Source of the DNA: CAWJEL01 sp964647255
Lineage (GTDB): Bacteria > Chloroflexota > Anaerolineae > CG2-30-64-16
DNA: 10,188 nucleotides
Reading direction: 5' to 3'
Assembly (NCBI GenBank): GCA_964647255.1
Contig: CAZYGI010000109.1
Coordinates: 1 to 10,188 of the forward strand
The notes beneath the pieces are model-generated. The model saw only the letters and a list, made by a program, of their open reading frames with translations, searched no databases and was not told where the DNA came from. Both the position numbers and the translations under genes were made by a program. Shown here in pieces: positions 5,830-10,188 of this stretch (the stretch's first letter is position 1; each line of letters starts with the position of its first letter).

Positions 5830-6624
5830 GTGCTCGCAATCTATTTCCGCATCGCCGCCAAGTCGTTCCAGAGGAACCTGGCGTACCGCGCCGCCAACCT
5901 GGCCGGCATCGCGACCAACACGTTCTTTGGCGCGGTCTATATCGCCGTCTACACCACACTCCTGGCCGGCCGCGGCCAGGTCGGCGGGCTGGACATGCGC
6001 GATGCGATCACCTACGCCGTGATCAGCCAGTCGCTGCTGATGGTGATGTCAGCGTTCGGCAACAAGGAGCTGTCCGAGGCGATCATCCGGGGGCAGATCT
6101 CCGCGGATCTCAGCCGGCCAGTAGATTTTTACTTCTACTGGATGGCGCTTGACCTTGGCCGCGCCGCCTACTACCTACTTTTCCGTGGGCTGCCGACGTT
6201 TGTGCTCGGCCTGGCGCTGTTCCGCGGCCGGCTGCCGTCCAGCCCGGCGACGACGGCGCTCTTTCTGGGGTGTGTCGGCTCCGGCGTCCTGGTGAGCTTC
6301 ACGTTTCGGTTCATCACGAATGCCCTGGCGTTCTGGACGACCGATGCGCGCGGGCTAAACTACCTGGCGAACACGGTGATCCTGTTCTTTGCGGGCTTCA
6401 TCGTGCCGTTGAACTTCTTCCCGCCCTGGCTCCAGACCGTGGCCGCGGTGCTTCCCTTCCGCGCGCTGGCCCATGTGCCGGCCAACGTCTATCTGGGCAA
6501 GCTGTCAGGCGCGGAGATCGCCGCGACGCTGGCGTTGGAGCTGGCCTGGGCGGCCGGGCTGATGCTGGTTGGCCGCTGGACCCTGGGGCGCATGGTGCGG
6601 CGGCTGACGGTGGCTGGGGGATAA
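5830..6624 (+). CDS. ABC-2-type transporter permease (COG4587-like)
   Basis: A 264-aa integral membrane protein with about six spans (roughly 24-44, 57-75, 112-132, 143-165, 180-200, 232-250). The segment RGQISADLSRPVDFYFY (87-103), after span 2, matches the conserved 'G-x-I-x-x-x-L-x-R-P' loop of DUF990-type ABC-2 permeases. In characterised gene orders these come as a permease pair with a separate ATPase (COG4586/4587/3694 set). Translation starts at GTG 5830; the 6-nt distance from a -10 box argues for leaderless expression. The second permease follows after 186 nt occupied mainly by a palindromic element. The exported or imported substrate is unknown, and no ATPase gene lies in the window. 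Confidence 0.85.
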   Translation: MLAIYFRIAAKSFQRNLAYRAANLAGIATNTFFGAVYIAVYTTLLAGRGQVGGLDMRDAITYAVISQSLLMVMSAFGNKELSEAIIRGQISADLSRPVDFYFYWMALDLGRAAYYLLFRGLPTFVLGLALFRGRLPSSPATTALFLGCVGSGVLVSFTFRFITNALAFWTTDARGLNYLANTVILFFAGFIVPLNFFPPWLQTVAAVLPFRALAHVPANVYLGKLSGAEIAATLALELAWAAGLMLVGRWTLGRMVRRLTVAGG

Positions 6625-6636
6625 GGTTGACCCCCT

Positions 6637-6770
6637 GTTATTCTGAGCAAGTTAACCGCGTAACGCGCATTGCAGCGAAACGCAGCGAAGAATCTCATCA
6701 TGCCAGACGGAGATTCTTCGCTGGTGTCTTACCGCGACGGACGGCGGGCCGTTAACCCGCTCAGAATGAC
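6637..6770. repeat. 134-bp palindromic MITE-like element
   Basis: The outer 20-bp arms (6637-6656 and 6751-6770) are inverse complements at 17 of 20 positions, including ATTCTGAGC/GCTCAGAAT and GTTAAC in both arms. Inside, a perfect 14-bp inverted repeat (6683-6696 and 6710-6723, CAGCGAAGAATCTC) encloses a 13-nt loop. GCAGCGAA is also directly repeated at 6672-6679 and 6682-6689. There is no coding capacity for a transposase. The GTCATTCTGAGC...GCGAAGAATCT pattern is one I recall as dispersed in many bacterial genomes, but I cannot confirm copies elsewhere in this genome. It lies between the two permease genes and would be transcribed as a strong hairpin. Confidence 0.8.
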
Positions 6771-6810
6771 ATGCACAGAGCGGCCTTCCGCGTTCGATTT
6801 CCGAGTCATT

Positions 6811-7614
6811 ATGCGCTACTATCTCTCCCTCTACTTTCGCCTGATCGGCGCGCAGGTCCGGTCGGAGATGCAGTACCGGACATCGTTCATCGCCGACCTG
6901 CTGGGCAACCTGCTGGTCACCGGGCTGGACTTCGCGATGGTGGTCATCCTGCTCAACCGCTTCAGTACGATCGGTGGGTGGGCGCTGGCCGAGGTCGCGT
7001 TCCTGTACGGGACCTCCGCGGTCTCGTTCAGCCTGGCGGAGCTCTGCGCGGGCCTGTTCGACGATTTCGACAACCTGGTGGTGCGCGGCGAATTCGACCG
7101 GCTGTTGATCCGGCCGCTGCCGACCACCTTTCAGATGTTCTCGGGCGCGTTCCAGTTGCGGCGCTTCGGCCGGCTGCTGCAGGGCGCGGCCGCGCTGGGC
7201 GTCGCGTTCTGGCTGCTGCAGCCGCACTGGGACGCGGGACGCTGGCTCTTCTTCGGGCTGATGCTCGGCGGCGGCACGCTGTTCTTCACCGCGATCTTCA
7301 TCCTGGGCGCGACATCGGCCTTCTGGTCGCCGCAGAGCAACGAGGTGGCGAATATTTTCACCTACGGGGGCCAGTTTATGACAAGCTACCCGATGCACAT
7401 CTATCAAGCCTGGCTCCGTTCGATCTTCACATTCGTGATCCCGATGGCGTTCGTCAACTACTACCCGGCGCTGTACCTGCTGGGGAAGGCCGACCCGTTC
7501 GGCCTGCCGGCCTGGACACCGTTCCTCTCCCCGCTGATCGCGCTGCTCGTCTTCCGGCTATCACTGGCTGCGTGGCAAATGGGCGTGCGCCGGTACCAGA
7601 GCACGGGAAGTTGA
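6811..7614 (+). CDS. ABC-2-type transporter permease (DUF990, COG3694-like)
   Basis: A 267-aa membrane protein, second of the pair. The N-terminus with SEMQYRTSFIADLLGN (18-33) and the loop RGEFDRLLIRPLP (92-104) are typical of the COG3694 partner of DUF990-type ABC systems. About six spans are visible (roughly 28-48, 60-82, 120-136, 145-170, 200-225, 238-256). The frame is open upstream, and earlier starts (for example ATG 6700) would add residues encoded by the palindromic element. ATG 6811 is preferred because the family-like sequence begins there, although its ribosome site is weak. It probably forms a heterodimer with the upstream permease and requires an ATPase encoded elsewhere. Confidence 0.85.
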   Translation: MRYYLSLYFRLIGAQVRSEMQYRTSFIADLLGNLLVTGLDFAMVVILLNRFSTIGGWALAEVAFLYGTSAVSFSLAELCAGLFDDFDNLVVRGEFDRLLIRPLPTTFQMFSGAFQLRRFGRLLQGAAALGVAFWLLQPHWDAGRWLFFGLMLGGGTLFFTAIFILGATSAFWSPQSNEVANIFTYGGQFMTSYPMHIYQAWLRSIFTFVIPMAFVNYYPALYLLGKADPFGLPAWTPFLSPLIALLVFRLSLAAWQMGVRRYQSTGS

Positions 7615-7616
7615 GT

Positions 7617-7664
7617 GAAGCATCTGCCAATCACGGAGGCAGCCTTCCACGAGCTCAGGATGAC
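7617..7664. repeat. Eroded relative of the palindromic element
   Basis: GAAGCATCTGCC (7617-7628) and GCTCAGGATGAC (7653-7664) resemble, in the same order, the inner GAAGAATCTC and the right terminal GCTCAGAATGAC (11 of 12 bases) of the element at 6637-6770. The rest is diverged or shortened. It begins 2 nt after the permease stop codon. A partly overlapping inverted repeat, ATCACGG (7630-7636) with CCGTGAT (7674-7680), could form a weak hairpin before recJ. Confidence 0.4.
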
Positions 7665-7700
7665 TGTCAGCCGCCGTGATGATGATGGAGCGAAAGAGTT

Positions 7701-10010
7701 ATGATGCGACCGTGGTTGGACCCCTCTGACATCGTTGTCCCCGCAGCGCTTGCGGCTGCGGTCGGCGGGCACCCGCTCGTGGCGCAGATGCTTGCCCGCC
7801 GCGGGCTGACCGAACCGGCAGCAGCGCGCGCCTTCCTCGATCCGGCCGCGTACATCCCGGCCCCGTCCAGCGCGTTCCCGGACATGGCGCGCGCGGTCAA
7901 CCGGCTGTGGCGGGCGATCCGCGGCCGCGAGCCAATCTGCGTCTGGGGCGATTTCGATGTGGACGGCCAAACCGCGACCGCGCTACTGGTGGATGCGCTG
8001 GCCGATCTCGGCGCGGACGTCAGCTATCACATCCCGGTGCGTGAGACCGAGTCGCACGGCATCGCCCTGCCGGCGCTCCGCGACGTGATCGCCGAGGGTG
8101 CGCGGCTCATCCTGACGTGCGACACCGGCGTCACCGCGCACGAGGCGATCACTTTCGCCCGCAGCCAGGGCGTGGAGACCATCGTCACCGATCATCATGC
8201 GCTGGGGGTCAGCCTGCCGGACGCGGTCGCCGTGATCACCCCGCGGCGGCTGCCCGCGGAGCACCCGTTAGCCGATCTGCCGGGCGTCGGGGTGGCGTAC
8301 AAGCTGGCCGAGGCGCTTTATGAGCGGGCGCGACGGCCGGCGGACGCAGCCCGCCTGCTCGACCTGGTCAGCCTGGGGATCGTGGCCGATGTGGCGGTGC
8401 AGCGAGGGGACACCCGCTATCTGCTCCAGCGCGGGCTGGCCGCGCTGAGAAGGACGCCGCGGCCCGGCATCCGCGCGGTCATGGAAAGCGCGGAGGTGGA
8501 CCCGACCTGGCTTTCGGAGGAACACATCGGCTTTGCGCTGGCCCCGCGCTTCAACGCAGCCGGCCGGCTGGCCGACGCCAACCCGTGCGTTGCGCTGCTG
8601 ACGACGGCGGATGAAACCCGCGCCCGCATCCTCGCGGCAGATTTGGAGGCGCTCAACGCCCGGCGGCAACTTCTCTGCAGCCAGGTGGAGCAGGGCGCGG
8701 AGGCGCAGCTCGCCCGCGACCCTTCGCTGCTGGAGGCTGCGGTGCTGGTGCTGGCGAACCCGTCCTGGCCCGCCGGGGTCATCGGGATCGTCGCCAGCCG
8801 GCTGGTGGAGCGTTATGGCCGACCCGCCGTGCTGATCTCGGCGCCGGCCGGCCAGCTCGCCCGCGCCTCGGCGCGCTCGGTGGACGGGGTGAACATCACG
8901 GCCGCGCTGGCCGCACACGCCGATCTGCTGGCAACTTTCGGCGGGCACCCGATGGCCGCGGGCTTCAGCCTGGAACCTGAGCGCATCCCCGACCTGCGCC
9001 GCAGCCTCTCGCGCACCGTGGCGGCGATGCAGCAGGAGACGCGTGTCACACCGGGCCTGGAAATTGACGGCTACCTGCCGCTGGCCCAGCTCACATCTGC
9101 GCTGGCCGACGACCTGGCGCGGCTGGCGCCGTTCGGCCCCGGCAACCCCCCGCTGGTCCTGGTCGCCGAGCGCGTCTCCGTCGTGTCGAGCCGGCGCATC
9201 GGCCGAAACGACGAGCACCGAACGGTCACGATCCGGGAAGGTGCCGGCGCGGAGCGGCCTGTCATCTGGTGGGGCGGCGGGGGCCAACAGCCACCGGAGG
9301 GGCTCTTCGACCTGGCTTACGTGGCGCGCAACAGCACGTACCGCGGCGCGCGCCAGCTTCAGGTCGAATGGGTGGATGCGCGGCCCAGCGCCGGCGCGGC
9401 CGTCACGGTCGTTGCCCGTCCAAAAATCGAGCCCGCCGACTGGCGCAACGCGCCCCGCCCGCGCGAGGCGCTGGCGGAACTGCTCGCCGGCGATCCGGTC
9501 GCGGTGTGGCGTGAGGGCGAGGCGGTGGACGAGCTGGCCGGCTACGACCGGCAGACGCTGCCGCGCTGCCCGACGCTGGCAATCTGGACCGCACCGCCCG
9601 GCCCGCGCGAGCTGAGCGCCGCACTGGCCCAGGTTGAGCCATCCACGGTGCACCTTTTCGGGCTTGATCCAGGCACCGACGCGCCGGACGCGTTCTTACG
9701 GCGGTTGGCGGGGCTGGTCAAACATGCGCTGACCGGCCGCGCCGGCCGCGCACCGCTCCCTGCGCTGGCCGCGGCAATGGCGCACCGGGAGGCCACGATC
9801 CGGCTGGGCCTCGCCTGGCTGGCGGCCCGCGGCCATGTGCGGATTATTTCATGGGAAGGGAATGAGGCGCTGCTGGCGCCCGGCGATGGGCGATCCGCGG
9901 CGGAGGGCGAGCTTCTGGTGCTCAACGCGCGGCTCAAAGCCGCGCTGGACGAGGCGGCGGCCTACCGCGCCTACTTCCGGCAGGCGGATGCAGGGGCGCT
10001 GTTGAGATGA
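7701..10010 (+). CDS. recJ: Single-stranded-DNA-specific exonuclease RecJ
   Basis: A 769-aa cytoplasmic 5'-3' single-strand DNA exonuclease of recombination and mismatch repair. The DHH domain is intact: motif I GDFDVDG (83-89), the CDTG motif (140-143), DHH (164-166), and LVSLGIVAD ending in D230. FNAAGRLADA (284-293) is the conserved RecJ linker motif. The DHHA1 domain shows ASARSVDGVNI (389-399) and GGHPMAAG (414-421). FGPGNPP (478-484) opens the OB-fold domain, which ends near 570. The last 200 residues are an extension. Its end (about 683-727) has a winged-helix-like pattern, LAAAMAHREATIRLGLAWL then GHVRI. E. coli RecJ has about 577 aa, so this is a long form, as in Bacillus. The start at 7701 has GGAG (7687-7690) 10 nt upstream; ATG 7704 is an alternative. 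It lies 86 nt after the permease gene. Confidence 0.95.
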   Translation: MMRPWLDPSDIVVPAALAAAVGGHPLVAQMLARRGLTEPAAARAFLDPAAYIPAPSSAFPDMARAVNRLWRAIRGREPICVWGDFDVDGQTATALLVDALADLGADVSYHIPVRETESHGIALPALRDVIAEGARLILTCDTGVTAHEAITFARSQGVETIVTDHHALGVSLPDAVAVITPRRLPAEHPLADLPGVGVAYKLAEALYERARRPADAARLLDLVSLGIVADVAVQRGDTRYLLQRGLAALRRTPRPGIRAVMESAEVDPTWLSEEHIGFALAPRFNAAGRLADANPCVALLTTADETRARILAADLEALNARRQLLCSQVEQGAEAQLARDPSLLEAAVLVLANPSWPAGVIGIVASRLVERYGRPAVLISAPAGQLARASARSVDGVNITAALAAHADLLATFGGHPMAAGFSLEPERIPDLRRSLSRTVAAMQQETRVTPGLEIDGYLPLAQLTSALADDLARLAPFGPGNPPLVLVAERVSVVSSRRIGRNDEHRTVTIREGAGAERPVIWWGGGGQQPPEGLFDLAYVARNSTYRGARQLQVEWVDARPSAGAAVTVVARPKIEPADWRNAPRPREALAELLAGDPVAVWREGEAVDELAGYDRQTLPRCPTLAIWTAPPGPRELSAALAQVEPSTVHLFGLDPGTDAPDAFLRRLAGLVKHALTGRAGRAPLPALAAAMAHREATIRLGLAWLAARGHVRIISWEGNEALLAPGDGRSAAEGELLVLNARLKAALDEAAAYRAYFRQADAGALLR

Positions 10011-10096
10011 TGGGCGAACAGTTATTCTTAAGTCCAGGCCGCATCCTTTGACTGTTTTTCGCTGCCCCGTGCTTTGAGCCGCACATCCGCTCAGGT

Positions 10097-10188
10097 CGCT
10101 GGTCACTGGTCACTCGCCACTGGTCACTCGCCACTGGTCACTCGCCACTCGTCACTCGCCACTCGTCACTCGCCACTCGTCACTCGCC
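10097..10188. repeat. Heptamer tandem array, CACTSGY, at least 12 units
   Basis: One diverged unit (CGCTGGT, 10097-10103) is followed by twelve exact 7-bp units to the window end. The units are CACTGGT, CACTCGC and CACTCGT, alternating so that 14-bp higher-order units appear: (CACTGGT, CACTCGC) three times, then (CACTCGT, CACTCGC) three times. The array continues off the right edge. The 86 nt between the recJ stop and the array (10011-10096) hold no gene I can support. Confidence 0.92.

Noticed and set aside
6670..6810. Upstream starts for the second permease
   Set aside because: The added residues come from the palindromic element. The conserved permease sequence begins at ATG 6811.
8268..9653. 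461-aa open frame on the minus strand
   Set aside because: It is antisense to recJ, whose DHH and DHHA1 motifs are intact. The minus-strand product looks like shadow translation.
10007..10051. 14-codon ORF starting at ATG overlapping the recJ stop
   Set aside because: It is too short, has no recognisable content, and is followed by unrelated sequence and a repeat array.
10097..10188. CRISPR array
   Set aside because: The units are contiguous 7-mers with no spacers. This is a simple tandem repeat.

Overview
The window is a GC-rich bacterial chromosome segment. Its gene content (Tat lipoproteins with long Pro/Ala-rich linkers, paired ABC-2 permeases of the DUF990 type, a long RecJ) and its intergenic spacers made of 7-bp tandem repeats resemble Chloroflexota (Anaerolineae-like) genomes. 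That taxonomic call is an inference from style; no marker gene here settles it. Eight genes are supported: seven complete and one cut by the left edge. One marginal mini-ORF is also noted.

Left half, minus strand: an apparent co-directional set read right to left. It holds a Tat-exported DUF362 lipoprotein (3361-2303), a spacer built almost wholly of 7-bp repeats, a fused NapH/NapG-like membrane polyferredoxin with an internal Tat signal (2142-616), a possible 26-30 aa peptide, and the start of a small protein with a PKD-like fold signature that runs off the left edge. DUF362 and the polyferredoxin together look like an extracytoplasmic electron-transfer module, with electrons passing between the quinone pool or cytoplasm and an exterior Fe-S protein.

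Middle: a plus-strand, membrane-anchored protein with an HELVH zinc-protease-like motif (3571-4422) converges, with a 9-nt gap, on a minus-strand MFS transporter (5784-4432). The MFS gene diverges from two plus-strand ABC-2-type permease genes (5830-6624, 6811-7614) across a very compact, near-symmetric double promoter. In it, the -10 of each direction overlaps the -35 of the other, and both genes appear leaderless or almost so. A 134-bp palindromic, MITE-like element separates the two permeases, and an eroded relative follows the second. No ATPase gene for the permeases lies in the window.

Right: a complete RecJ single-strand-specific exonuclease gene (7701-10010) with a long C-terminal extension, followed by a third 7-bp repeat array (CACTSGY units) that continues past the window end. 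No rRNA, tRNA, CRISPR array, integrase or transposase gene was recognised.
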